64,000 nt of DNA, from contig CALVBC010000029.1 of assembly GCA_944325685.1 (NCBI GenBank), positions 1 through 64,000 on the forward strand, written 5' to 3'. This document shows positions 16,291-25,016 of this stretch, one piece after another. This stretch comes from an uncultured Erysipelotrichaceae bacterium (lineage in GTDB: Bacteria; Bacillota_I; Bacilli_A; Erysipelotrichales; Erysipelotrichaceae). The position numbers and the translations under genes are program-made. Below the pieces are notes generated by a model that made no database searches, was not told where the DNA came from, and saw only the letters and a program-made list of their open reading frames with translations. The stretch's first letter is position 1; each line of letters starts with the position of its first letter.

Positions 16291-16880
16291 ATAAGGCACT
16301 GCCTTATACATAGAGATCGTCAACTCGTTGCAAACCGCTATGCTAAAGCAGGCGAGGTAGGTTGGATATTACACCATTGCTTATTGGGATACTAATAAGA
16401 GATGATGATCATATATAGTGATATATATGGTGCTGATGTAACTGATCAGTATATAAGACCTAGCGCTGATGACTTCGCTTATAAAGATAGCTTAAAGATC
16501 GCTGTCTAATAGATGGTAGCCAAAAGCTACATGAATCTAAGTTAGGTATATGCTTGGAAACATATGCAGACCTTAGAAATTCCAATAAGCCGTAATGTCG
16601 TTGAATATCGAAAGGTAGTATAAGATCTGAAAGCAGCGTTCAAGTAGCCCAAAGCGACAATTTCGTATTAAAGCTTTATGATACATAGGAGTAAGTCTGA
16701 AAAGCGGGTGAAAGTTGCGGGTAATCAATCCTGTCATGGCAATGTTGGCATCGGGAAGCTACAGGGTTCATGACCTTGGCTCAGACTCGATGTCCCATGT
16801 GATCGAATATATAAGAAGGAGTAAAGTTCAGTACGGTGAATAAAAGTCGGACGATCTCTAAGATCAAATATGTCGTTAGA
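16291..16880 (+). ncRNA. Candidate large structured RNA (group II intron-like or other large ncRNA)
   Basis: No reading frame of note occupies this 590-base segment, yet it is full of strong helices: ATAAGGC-ACT-GCCTTAT (16291-16307); GATCGTCA (16315) with TGATGATC (16403) closing an 80-base domain; TTATT/AATAA (16381-16398); GTAGC/GCTAC (16516-16530); a long stem 16537-16576; GTCATG (16733) with CATGAC (16769) nested inside GTCTGA (16695) with TCAGAC (16781). It ends just before a terminator. The piece GTTGCAAACCGCTATGC and the multi-domain layout recall domain I of bacterial group II introns, from memory. No domain V-like stem-loop and no reverse transcriptase were found. ROOL/GOLLD/OLE-type RNAs are alternatives. 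The strand is inferred from the terminator and helix context. Confidence 0.45.
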
Positions 16881-16893
16881 TCCATAGGAAAAA

Positions 16894-16925
16894 GAAAACT
16901 ACTAGTGATGATCTAGTAGTTTTTG
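16894..16925. terminator. Bidirectional terminator
   Basis: ACTACTAG (16898-16905), a 7-base loop and CTAGTAGT (16913-16920) form a perfect stem flanked by AAAA on the left and TTTTTG on the right. It lies between the candidate RNA and the converging regulator gene. Confidence 0.85.
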
Positions 16926-16929
16926 TATA

Positions 16930-17634
16930 TTAGTTTGATCTTTTAAATTTCCTTTTGATGATATCGATATTAACGATGATGATCGTGATGATACTGCCGA
17001 TAAGGTATATTGCCCAAAAGGAATAGAAGTAAGTTAGAGCCTGATCGTATTTTTCTAAACCTTCGGCATATAATCTTGAATAAGGGCTGATATTACCGAT
17101 ATAGCTATCGACATCAGGGTAATGGAGTGGTGCAAAGTCCCATATGCCTTGGAATAAGCCGATCTCCATAAAGACTGAGGTCAAGATGATAAATAAGATG
17201 ATCCATATATTGATCGACCAGAAGATGCGATGAGCTCTTCTTTTAGTGCTGTGATCACTGATCGCGATCCCTAAGATATAAAAACCAAAAGCGATGGTGA
17301 TCAGGATCAAAGGTATAGCTTTTAAGACAGGGATCGCTAAGAAGTAATTGAAAGATAAGATCAAAGCGATCACATCAAGGACCGTCGCAATGATCACAAA
17401 GACCATGGCATCGATCTTTTTCTTTTGGGTCTTTTCCTCATTGCCTTTGATCAGCTGATCGATCGATATATCAAATATGTCGCTTAGCACGATGATCTTA
17501 TCAAGATCAGGTAAAGCTTGACCACTTTCCCATTTCGATACCGCTTGTCTAGATACACCGATAAGGTCAGCTAATTCACTTTGGGATAAGCCTTTTTGTT
17601 TTCTCAAGGTCAAGATACGTTCACTAAGTTCCAT
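16930..17634 (-). CDS. XRE-type HTH regulator with membrane domain
   Basis: 234 residues from ATG 17634 (GGAGG 9 bases upstream); longer versions lack a site. Residues 5-60 are a Cro/CI helix-turn-helix: LRKQKGLSQSELADLIGVS and RQAVSKWESGQALPDLDKI. The rest holds four hydrophobic segments (about 76-98, 102-124, 140-162, 205-228), so the DNA-binding domain is tethered to the membrane. Such regulators often sense envelope state. It follows the sortase gene on the same strand with a 91-base gap that contains a GCAACC-TTT-GGTTGC hairpin (17706-17720), and may be co-transcribed with it. Confidence 0.8.
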   Translation of the reverse strand: MELSERILTLRKQKGLSQSELADLIGVSRQAVSKWESGQALPDLDKIIVLSDIFDISIDQLIKGNEEKTQKKKIDAMVFVIIATVLDVIALILSFNYFLAIPVLKAIPLILITIAFGFYILGIAISDHSTKRRAHRIFWSINIWIILFIILTSVFMEIGLFQGIWDFAPLHYPDVDSYIGNISPYSRLYAEGLEKYDQALTYFYSFWAIYLIGSIITIIIVNIDIIKRKFKRSN

Positions 17635-17725
17635 ATAACTTCCTCCGTAACATAATGATAGATCAAAGGCCGAAAATAGATAAACCACCTTTAGCTTGAA
17701 CATCCGCAACCTTTGGTTGCATCAG

Positions 17726-18481
17726 TCAATATTCGTATACAGCTATCTCTCTTGCGATCGTGGCTTGCTTTTTGAAGTCATCGTTTTCAACGCAACATAT
17801 AAGCGTCACAAACTTGTCATCCGGGCTAAGTGATATCCCAGTATCGTATTCTTCCTTTTCATTCAAGCCATCGATATAGTAAACCATCTCATCATAAGAC
17901 CAATCAGGTCGCATATAATACATACCTTCTTCAAGAGGGTTTATAGGGTCATTTGATTGTTGGGCGATATAGATATGAGCGATCTCATACTTTCTGATCT
18001 CATCTTCTAATAATAGGTAGAAGTACTTATTGTCCTCATAATTAGCTTCATCTTGTAGGGATGCTAGTGGGGTGAAGCGTTCTTTTCGTTGTGGATCGAC
18101 ATCGGGGTATAGAAAATGACCATAGATGACGATATTTTTACTATCTTCGATATCACAATAAGGATCGATAAAGATCGTTCCAAATGGATCTTCCTCCATC
18201 GTCTTCCAACCGGTATAGAGATAGCGATCATAGCCTTTGCTTTTATCATCAGTGTGTTGGCACATCGGCAGATCGATGATGCCACTTTCAAAGACGATAT
18301 CACCGACATATTCTTCATTGATGGCTTTGTTTTCCGCAAAGCGTTCTTTTAAAGCTTCGGTGTCTATCTCGTTTGCCGTTTCAGGTGTTTCTATTATCAT
18401 CTCATTATCTTTTGGTAAGGTCAGTAAAATGATGATACCGATCATGATAATAATGACGATCAAAGCGATCATTTTCTTCAT
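17726..18481 (-). CDS. srtB: Class B sortase
   Basis: 251 residues. One N-terminal membrane anchor (about 4-24) leads into a sortase domain. The catalytic His is in VIYGHFLY (about residue 122), the catalytic Cys in TLICCVEND (about 228) and the Arg in TIAREI (about 244), the order and spacing of sortases. The long helix-rich insert before the Cys (about 140-210) and the length of about 250 point to class B, which anchors proteins to the cell wall. No protein with a clear LPxTG or NPxTN tail is encoded in the window, so its substrate is elsewhere. The neighbour is a membrane-tethered HTH regulator. Confidence 0.85.
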   Translation of the reverse strand: MKKMIALIVIIIMIGIIILLTLPKDNEMIIETPETANEIDTEALKERFAENKAINEEYVGDIVFESGIIDLPMCQHTDDKSKGYDRYLYTGWKTMEEDPFGTIFIDPYCDIEDSKNIVIYGHFLYPDVDPQRKERFTPLASLQDEANYEDNKYFYLLLEDEIRKYEIAHIYIAQQSNDPINPLEEGMYYMRPDWSYDEMVYYIDGLNEKEEYDTGISLSPDDKFVTLICCVENDDFKKQATIAREIAVYEY

Positions 18482-18583
18482 ACTCCAATAGTAACATACA
18501 TCTTTTGGTAAAACTAATGCTATTTTATGCGCATGATCGTCTTATATCTGTTATATTAGAAGCATAAATAAAGGAGATATATT

Positions 18584-19285
18584 ATGGATTATCGTATGTT
18601 AGGTGACAGTGATTGTCCGCTTGTCGAGATAACGCTCAGACAAGATGAGACAGTCCGCGTCGAATCAGGGGCGATGGCCTATATGGCTGATGTCGAGATC
18701 GAAGGAAAGCTCAATTCTAAAAAATCCGGTCTTGGTGGACTATTTGGGGCGATCGGTAGATCTTTGACCAGTGGTGAAAGCATGTTTATCACTGAAGCTA
18801 GGGGCAAAGCTAATGGGGCGATCATCGGTATCGCACCAGCGATCCCAGGCAAGGTGATCGCATTAGCGATCGGTGGTGGTAAACAATATCGTCTCAATAC
18901 CGCGGCTTTCTTAGCTAGTGATGAAGGTGTTGACTACGTCATGAAAAAACAAGACCTCGGTAAAGCCATCTTCGGTGGTACAGGTGGCTTGTTCGTCATG
19001 GAGACTGAAGGTGAAGGTGAGGTCTTAGTATCGGCTTTTGGTGATCTATTAGAACTTGAAGTAAGTGATGATAGACCACTTATCATCGACAATGAACATG
19101 TCGTAGCTTGGGATAGAGATCTTGACTATCACTTAGAGATCGCATCAGGTACTTTTGGTATCACGACAGGTGAAGGGATCGTCAACCACTTCAGAGGTAA
19201 TGGTAAGGTCTATATCCAAACGCGCAATCTGCATTCATTAGCTGATGCGTTAAGGGTCTTCTTCCCAACACAATCAAGTAACTAG
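18584..19285 (+). CDS. AIM24 / TIGR00266 family protein
   Basis: 233 residues with an AAGGAG site. It has the beta-sandwich pattern of the AIM24 family: VEITLRQDETVRVESGAMAY at the start, GLFGAIGRSLTSGES in the glycine-rich middle, ITEARGKANGAIIGIAPAIP, and GEVLVSAFGDLLELEV. Members are found in many bacteria and in mitochondria; the bacterial role is not established. It is a single-gene unit that ends at a bidirectional terminator shared with adhE. Confidence 0.88.
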   Translation: MDYRMLGDSDCPLVEITLRQDETVRVESGAMAYMADVEIEGKLNSKKSGLGGLFGAIGRSLTSGESMFITEARGKANGAIIGIAPAIPGKVIALAIGGGKQYRLNTAAFLASDEGVDYVMKKQDLGKAIFGGTGGLFVMETEGEGEVLVSAFGDLLELEVSDDRPLIIDNEHVVAWDRDLDYHLEIASGTFGITTGEGIVNHFRGNGKVYIQTRNLHSLADALRVFFPTQSSN

Positions 19286-19286
19286 T

Positions 19287-19326
19287 TTAAAAATGGAGGA
19301 CGATGTCCTCCAAATTTTATTTTTCT
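19287..19326. terminator. Bidirectional terminator between AIM24 gene and adhE
   Basis: GGAGGAC (19295-19301), GAT, GTCCTCC (19305-19311) is a perfect stem with A-rich and T-rich flanks on both sides. It overlaps the last codons of adhE. Confidence 0.88.
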
Positions 19327-21923
19327 AGTTTGTATTCACCATAATAGCTATCGACTAAGATCTTTTTGATGTCATTTATCATCGGTGTCTTTGGATTAGC
19401 CGGTGCACATTGGTCTTCATAGGCAAGATAGGCGAGTTTTTCAACGTTTTCTAGCCACATCTTTTCATCACAACCATCTTGATCTTTAAAGGCCATCTTG
19501 ATCCCACATTCCTTAGCTAACTTGTAGCAGGCATCAGCGTAGGCTTTGACACCTTCTTCAACGGTATCAAACTTTAGTCCGATGGCTCTAGCTAACTTAG
19601 CGTATTTTTCATCAGCGCGATAGTAGTTATACTTTGGCCAGATACCGGATTTAGCAGGTTTTTTGCCGTTGTATCTGATGACCCAAGGCATCAAGATCGC
19701 ATTAGCTCTGCCATGTGGCACATGGAATTCACCACCGATCTTATGGGCGATCGCATGATTTAGTCCTAAGAAGGCATTGGCGAAAGCCATACCGGCTAAA
19801 GTAGAAGCATTATGCATCTTCTCCCTTGCTTCAGGGTCATTTTGACCATTGGTGACCGCTCTTGGTAAGTATTCAAAGACCATTTGTACGGCTTGTAAAG
19901 CGATGCCATCGGTGAAGTCACTCGCTAGGCATGATACATAGGCCTCGGTGGCATGTGTCAAGACATCCATTCCGGTATCAGCGGTGATGCTGGAAGGTAG
20001 GGTCATTGTCAGTGTTGGATCGACGATCGCTACAGTTGGTGTCAAAGAGTAGTCAGTTAGTGGATATTTCTTATTCTCTTCTTTATCGGTGATGACGGCA
20101 AATGGTGTCACTTCACTACCGGTACCAGAAGTGGTCGGGATGCAGACGAGCTTAGACTTTTTACCTAGTTCAGGATATCTAAAGGCCCTTTTACGGATAT
20201 CCATGAATTTCTGCTTGAGGTCATTGAAATTGACATCAGGCTGTTCATAGAATAACCACATACCCTTAGCGGCATCGATCGCACTACCGCCACCGATGGC
20301 GATGATCGTATCTGGTCTAAAGGCTTCCATGAGGCTTAGGCCGCGTTTGACCGTTTGGATCGATGGATCTGGTTCAACATCGCAAAACAGTTGTACCTTG
20401 ACCTTATTACGTCTTTTCTCTAGCTGATTAGTTACTCTATCGACATAACCTAAGTCGACCATCGAGCGATCAGTGACGATAAAGACCCTGTCCATCTCAC
20501 GCATCTGTTTTAGATATTCGATCGAATTTGGCTCGAAGTAGATCTTTGACGGTATCTTGAACCACTGCATATTGTTCCTCCTTGTAGCGATCTTTTTGAT
20601 ATTGAGAAGGTTGATCGCACTGACATTATCCGATACAGAATTGGATCCATATGAACCACAACCTAAGGTCAGTGATGGTATAAGGGAATTGTAGACATTA
20701 CCGATACCACCTAAAGTCGATGGTGAATTGACACAGATCCGGCAAGCCTTTAAGCGTAGACCGAATTTCTTGGCGAGGTCCTTATTAGAAGTGTGGATAC
20801 ATGCCGTATGACCAAGACCACCGAATTCGACCATCGCTTCCGCTTTATCAAAGCCATCTTCGATACTTGAGGCTTTTAGGCATGCAAGAACAGGGGATAG
20901 TTTTTCTCGTGTTAGTGGCTCTTTAGGACCGACACTGGCACATTCGACCATCAGGATACTGACATCATCAGCGATCTTAAAGCCAGCTTGTTCGGCTATC
21001 CACTGTGGGCTTTTACCAGCCACATCACCATTGAGTTTGCCCTCTTTAAACATGAATCCTTCTAATTTCTTCTTCTCGTCTTTTGTGCAATAGTGGACGT
21101 GATATTCTTCAAATAGAGCTCTGGCATCATCATAGATCTCTTTATCGATGATGACAGCTTGCTCACTGGCACAGATCATCCCATTATCGAAGGTCTTAGA
21201 CATCACGATATCATTGACGGCTTGTCTAAGATCAGCGGTAGTTTCGATATAAGCTGGCACATTACCCGCACCGACACCTAAGGCGGGTTTACCACAACTA
21301 TAAGCGGCTTTGACCATCGCATTACCACCAGTCGCTAAGATCGTGGCGACATCAGGGTGATGCATGAGGGCATTTGTCGCATCCATCGATGGGTGTTCGA
21401 TCCAACCGATACAGTTTTCGGGGGCCCCGGCTTTTAAGGCGGCTTCTAAGACGACTTGCGCAGCCATCTTTGATGAGTTTTGGGAATTAGGATGGAAAGC
21501 GAAGATGATCGGATTACGGGTCTTTAAGGCGATCAAAGACTTAAAGATGACGGTCGATGTCGGATTGGTTACTGGCGTGATCGCACAGATGATCCCAACA
21601 GGACTAGCTACATAGTCGATCCCTTCGACTTCATCTTCTTTTATGATCCCAACGGTCTTAAGGTGACGCATATGATTGACGACATGTTCGCAAGCGAAGA
21701 GGTTTTTGGTCGCTTTATCTTCAAAGACGCCGCGCTTGGTCTCTTCGATCGCCGCTTTAGCGAGGTTACCATGCTGATCTAAGGCCGCGACGGAACACTT
21801 AGCGACGATGTGATCGATCTTGTCTTGGGTATAGTCTTCATACTTATTCAAAGCGATCTTGGCTTTAGCGACTAAGTCGTTGACTTCTTTTTGATAGGCA
21901 AGTGTTTGTTGTTTGTCTGTCAT
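19317..21923 (-). CDS. adhE: Bifunctional acetaldehyde-CoA/alcohol dehydrogenase
   Basis: 868 residues, the normal AdhE length. The N-terminal aldehyde dehydrogenase domain (about 1-440) carries the catalytic Cys in NGMICASEQ (about residue 250) and TPVTNPTSTVIFK. The C-terminal iron-dependent alcohol dehydrogenase domain (from about 450) has GGGSAIDAAK for NADH and the iron ligands in MDVLTHATEAYVS and LNHAIAHKIGGEFHVPHGRA. It reduces acetyl-CoA to ethanol with two NADH, and in other species forms long spirosome filaments. It is a single-gene unit with a complex palindromic upstream region. A GGAGG site precedes the ATG. Confidence 0.97.
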   Translation of the reverse strand: MTDKQQTLAYQKEVNDLVAKAKIALNKYEDYTQDKIDHIVAKCSVAALDQHGNLAKAAIEETKRGVFEDKATKNLFACEHVVNHMRHLKTVGIIKEDEVEGIDYVASPVGIICAITPVTNPTSTVIFKSLIALKTRNPIIFAFHPNSQNSSKMAAQVVLEAALKAGAPENCIGWIEHPSMDATNALMHHPDVATILATGGNAMVKAAYSCGKPALGVGAGNVPAYIETTADLRQAVNDIVMSKTFDNGMICASEQAVIIDKEIYDDARALFEEYHVHYCTKDEKKKLEGFMFKEGKLNGDVAGKSPQWIAEQAGFKIADDVSILMVECASVGPKEPLTREKLSPVLACLKASSIEDGFDKAEAMVEFGGLGHTACIHTSNKDLAKKFGLRLKACRICVNSPSTLGGIGNVYNSLIPSLTLGCGSYGSNSVSDNVSAINLLNIKKIATRRNNMQWFKIPSKIYFEPNSIEYLKQMREMDRVFIVTDRSMVDLGYVDRVTNQLEKRRNKVKVQLFCDVEPDPSIQTVKRGLSLMEAFRPDTIIAIGGGSAIDAAKGMWLFYEQPDVNFNDLKQKFMDIRKRAFRYPELGKKSKLVCIPTTSGTGSEVTPFAVITDKEENKKYPLTDYSLTPTVAIVDPTLTMTLPSSITADTGMDVLTHATEAYVSCLASDFTDGIALQAVQMVFEYLPRAVTNGQNDPEAREKMHNASTLAGMAFANAFLGLNHAIAHKIGGEFHVPHGRANAILMPWVIRYNGKKPAKSGIWPKYNYYRADEKYAKLARAIGLKFDTVEEGVKAYADACYKLAKECGIKMAFKDQDGCDEKMWLENVEKLAYLAYEDQCAPANPKTPMINDIKKILVDSYYGEYKLEK

Positions 21924-21934
21924 TTTGTTTCCTC

Positions 21935-22062
21935 CATGTGAATGAGATATTATTCACATGACTTATTTTGCATATCGATATAGGTCATGTCAACAATTAA
22001 TGTGAAAAAAATAATAAGTAAACGATTACATTGAAAACATTTTTTCATGTAAGTGTTTACAT
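21935..22062 (-). promoter_or_regulatory. adhE upstream region with several palindromes
   Basis: CATGTGAAT (21935) and ATTCACATG (21952) form an inverted repeat with an 8-base spacer that overlaps the ribosome site. Further upstream are AGTAAACGATTACAT (22017-22031) and ATGTAAGTGTTTACAT (22047-22062, a perfect palindrome), both close to the CcpA cre pattern TGWAANCGNTNWCA, and TGAAAA-CATT-TTTTCA between them. Catabolite control of ethanol production is inferred. The first palindrome does not have Rex spacing. Confidence 0.45.
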
Positions 22063-22089
22063 AAATGATCAGTAAAAAAGCGACCTTTA

Positions 22090-22230
22090 ATGATCGCCTT
22101 TGACTTCAAGTTGAGTGATGAAGATACGGTTAAGATCAAGACCTTAGATCTAGGTCATAGTGAGATCGTCGATCATGATGATCCAAACTTTATAAGGATG
22201 CTACATTACTTCAAGATCCATGATCAATAG
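22090..22230 (+). pseudogene. Aldo/keto reductase C-terminal remnant
   Basis: The 46 residues from 22090 read FKLSDEDTVKIKTLDLGHSE and DDPNFIRMLHYFKIHD before a TAG, which is the last part of an aldo/keto reductase. The catalytic barrel is missing and no start or ribosome site is present. The gene was probably lost by deletion next to adhE. A second, unrelated aldo/keto reductase tail lies at 35062. Confidence 0.7.
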
Positions 22231-22269
22231 GCACGGCTAGTCCTTGCCTTTTTGTGTTATGATAGTCAC

Positions 22270-22668
22270 ATGGATGATAAGTTTGAAGCGCAAATAGAAA
22301 ATGAGCTAGCGATCGATCTTTTCTTTAATGGCAAAGAAAAGGCGCTAGCTTTATATAAGGCGATAGAAGGATACTTGCTATATCATTATCCTGATATCAC
22401 GATCAAAGTCCAAAGGACGCAGATATCTTTTTATAGTAAGTATCTTTTTGCCTGCGTATCTTTTCTAAGGGTCAAAGAGAAAGCTTACATGCCTGACCCT
22501 TATGTCATCTTGACCTTAGGTCTTCCTTATCCGGTGGATGAAAAAGACTGTGTATCGCTTGCTCCATATCCAGGTAGCTATACCTGTCACTTTATCATCG
22601 GTGATACCGATATCGATAGACTAGCTACCTATATCGATGAAGCCTATCGGTTTTCTAAGGATAAATGA
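22270..22668 (+). CDS. DUF5655-like protein
   Basis: 132 residues from ATG 22270. LFFNGKEKALALYKAIEGYL, then VQRTQISFYSKYLFACVSFL (about 47-67) and the Pro/Tyr-rich centre resemble DUF5655, small cytosolic proteins of unknown function, here from memory. There is no Shine-Dalgarno site; TATGAT ends exactly 6 bases before the ATG, so the mRNA may be leaderless. It ends next to the converging ArsR-type gene. Confidence 0.6.
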   Translation: MDDKFEAQIENELAIDLFFNGKEKALALYKAIEGYLLYHYPDITIKVQRTQISFYSKYLFACVSFLRVKEKAYMPDPYVILTLGLPYPVDEKDCVSLAPYPGSYTCHFIIGDTDIDRLATYIDEAYRFSKDK

Positions 22669-23688
22669 TCATTCAAATTTCTTACGCAAGTTATCGATGA
22701 TAAGAAGGCATTTTTCCTTGTTGAAACGGTAGTAAGTCCTGTCATTGACGCGTCTTGCACTGATGATCCCGGCATTTAACATCTGATCGATGTGATGTGA
22801 TATCGTTGGCGCTTTAAGATTTAAAGCCTCGGCTAGTTGAGCATTATAAGCTTCTTTTTCCTTTAAGATCTCGATGATCTTCATCTTTGAGCGATCGTTG
22901 ATCGCTTTGAGGAAGTATTCGATCCTCTGATCCATATCATCATAGAAGTCGAAGTTCTTGATCTCATCTAAGTTGATGGCGATACCAAGATAGAGAGTGA
23001 TATCACCGTCATCATCATCGATAGTGGTGATGATCGAATCGTATTTATAAAGAGAAGGGATGATATCTAAGATGCCATCATAGCGATAATTGACATTCCT
23101 GAAGATGAATTCAATGACATCTTGATCGATCTCTTTGGTCAATTCATCAGCGTATTTTTTCGTTAATATCTCAAATCGTGCACTTATCGGTGCTAATTCT
23201 TTGAATATCTTTTCTAAAGTCTCTTTTGGTTTATGCAAAGCACTGATCAGGGCTAATTTATCATGATCATCTAATTTGAGTTTCAATAGTTCATTTAAAG
23301 CATCACTGTCCTTTTGATCATAGGTCATCTCAAGATGGGTATCAAGGGCGATCGTGGATAGTGGCTTAGTGAAGAAGTCATCTATCGCTTTTAAGACCTG
23401 ATCGATAAAATCATCTTCATCGATGTGTTTGATCTTGATGAAGCTCTCTAAAAGACAAGAAGCGATCGAGGCTTTGGCATTTTTAAAATTGGTAAATAGG
23501 GATATCTCCTTTATATCGAGATCCTTTTTGATATCTTCAATGTCTTTTTTAATATCTTTGGCGACATCTTTGATAATACCACTATCACTATCGTTAACGA
23601 TCAAACGCCCTTCATTGACGATATCTTGGATGAGCATATATGCTTCAAGATTATATAGTGGTCTTGGATAATACTTAGCTTTGATCAC
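22669..23688 (-). CDS. ArsR-type regulator with long N-terminal domain
   Basis: 339 residues. The winged helix is C-terminal (about 265-338): MKIIEILKEKEAYNAQLAEA, then LKAPTISHHIDQML and ARRVNDRTYYRF, typical of ArsR proteins. The first 260 residues are a helical domain that may sense a ligand. Its start overlaps the stop of the upstream MFS gene by 14 bases, so pump and regulator form one operon. The TTAGATG palindromes before the pump gene are the likely operator. The inducer is unknown. Confidence 0.82.
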   Translation of the reverse strand: MIKAKYYPRPLYNLEAYMLIQDIVNEGRLIVNDSDSGIIKDVAKDIKKDIEDIKKDLDIKEISLFTNFKNAKASIASCLLESFIKIKHIDEDDFIDQVLKAIDDFFTKPLSTIALDTHLEMTYDQKDSDALNELLKLKLDDHDKLALISALHKPKETLEKIFKELAPISARFEILTKKYADELTKEIDQDVIEFIFRNVNYRYDGILDIIPSLYKYDSIITTIDDDDGDITLYLGIAINLDEIKNFDFYDDMDQRIEYFLKAINDRSKMKIIEILKEKEAYNAQLAEALNLKAPTISHHIDQMLNAGIISARRVNDRTYYRFNKEKCLLIIDNLRKKFE

Positions 23689-24907
23689 AGATGAGCTCCC
23701 TTCTTTTGTCCTTATAGGTAAAGATCCATACGATCACCATGATTATAACACTTAAGACGAATAACCATGAAACATCAAGGAAATTACTTACGATCGAGAT
23801 GATAAAAGACAAGATAGGTATGCCAGCTTGCGCTATGGAATTTTGGAGACTGCTGACGCGTGACAAGTATTCTTTATCGCATCTTACCATCATATATACC
23901 GATACGTAGCAATTCACCAACCCTAAGAAGATACCACTGATGAAGGTGACGATAGCACAAGCGATGGCTAATAAGAGATCATTATCGAAATAGCCACAAG
24001 CTAATAAGCCGACGTAGAAGATGATGCCAGTTGGAAAGATGAATAAGAGCCCGACCTTCGTCTTGATCTTTTCTGAGACCTTGGTATAAGCCATTGCACC
24101 AAGCAAAGCACCAAGGGAGATAAAGACACCGATGATGGATAGGATATCAGCACCAGCATGCAAGTAACTATCGACAAAGACCGATTGTAGAGCGTTAAAA
24201 GGCGTCAATAAGGCATTACTTATACAGGTTAATACCATGATATAGAGCATATCCTTTTGGATACTTACATATTTAAAGCCATCTTTGAGATCTTGGATGA
24301 TGGTATTTTCTTTGGTGTCACTGATCTTTTCATCGGTCTTCATCAAAGCTAGTAGTATGGCACTAGCTAAAAAAGAGAAGGCATCAATAAAGATGGCGCT
24401 ATACATACCGAAGATACCGATGATAAAGCCAGCGATACCAGTACCGATCAGTTCGGTGATCCTAGACAAAGAGGAATTGAAAGATACGGCATCCTTATAT
24501 TCGGTCTTATCGATGATCTCAGGGATGATGGCGGAACTAGCTGGTAAACGCAGCGTTTCAAAGAAAGACATGAGGAAGGTACAGATGATGATCATAAGGG
24601 CATTTACCGTATTAGTTATCACAGCGATAGCTAAAAGGGTGACGATCAAAGCTCTAGCCGCATCGGCAATGACCATCATGTGTTTTTTATCGTGTTTAGC
24701 GACAAAAGCACCCATGAAAGGCTGGATAAAGACAGTCGGGATATAATTGGTCGCAAAATTCAAAGCCGCGATACTAGCGCTATTTGTCACTTGATAGGTG
24801 AGCCAAGACAGGGCGATCGCATCGATACTATCGCCAAGGCGATTGATGAAGTTGGCACCAGATAATAGAGCGAAGTTCCTATTTTTTAATAGCTTGATGT
24901 TAGTCAT
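23675..24907 (-). CDS. MFS efflux transporter
   Basis: 410 residues with 12 predicted membrane helices, from ATG 24907 with GGAGG 10 bases upstream. It begins NIKLLKNRNFALLSGANFIN and has DSIDAIALSWLTYQ and the loop KHDKKHMMVIADAARALIV (motif A-like after helix 2), placing it with the MFS_3/enterobactin-exporter group of drug and siderophore exporters. It lies in an operon with its probable ArsR-type regulator. The substrate is unknown. Confidence 0.87.
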   Translation of the reverse strand: MTNIKLLKNRNFALLSGANFINRLGDSIDAIALSWLTYQVTNSASIAALNFATNYIPTVFIQPFMGAFVAKHDKKHMMVIADAARALIVTLLAIAVITNTVNALMIIICTFLMSFFETLRLPASSAIIPEIIDKTEYKDAVSFNSSLSRITELIGTGIAGFIIGIFGMYSAIFIDAFSFLASAILLALMKTDEKISDTKENTIIQDLKDGFKYVSIQKDMLYIMVLTCISNALLTPFNALQSVFVDSYLHAGADILSIIGVFISLGALLGAMAYTKVSEKIKTKVGLLFIFPTGIIFYVGLLACGYFDNDLLLAIACAIVTFISGIFLGLVNCYVSVYMMVRCDKEYLSRVSSLQNSIAQAGIPILSFIISIVSNFLDVSWLFVLSVIIMVIVWIFTYKDKRRELICDQS

Positions 24908-24922
24908 ATATCGTACCTCCAT

Positions 24923-24984
24923 GTTAGATGAGCATCTAACATCACCTATTATATAAGATGATCATCTAATGTCAATATTAGATG
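24923..24984 (-). promoter_or_regulatory. ArsR-type operator, TTAGATG palindromes
   Basis: GTTAGATGAGCATCTAAC (24923-24940) is a perfect palindrome, AGATGATCATCT (24956-24967) is a second one with the same core, and TTAGATG (24978-24984) is a third half-site. They lie 16-77 bases before the MFS start and probably cover its promoter. Confidence 0.7.
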
Positions 24985-24985
24985 A

Positions 24986-25016
24986 AAATAAAATAGCTAT
25001 CATTTGATAGCTATTG
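24986..25016 (-). terminator. Terminator of tetR-type gene
   Basis: ATAGCTATCA (24993-25002) and TGATAGCTAT (25005-25014) pair perfectly around 2 bases. On the minus strand the stem is followed by TTTTATTTTC. It overlaps the end of the TetR gene. Confidence 0.7.

Noticed and set aside
16315-16880. RNase P RNA or tmRNA
   Set aside because: None of the conserved core sequences of those RNAs could be found.
21935-21960. Rex operator before adhE
   Set aside because: The arms TGTGA and TCACA are 12 bases apart; Rex sites have 6. Kept only as an unnamed palindrome.
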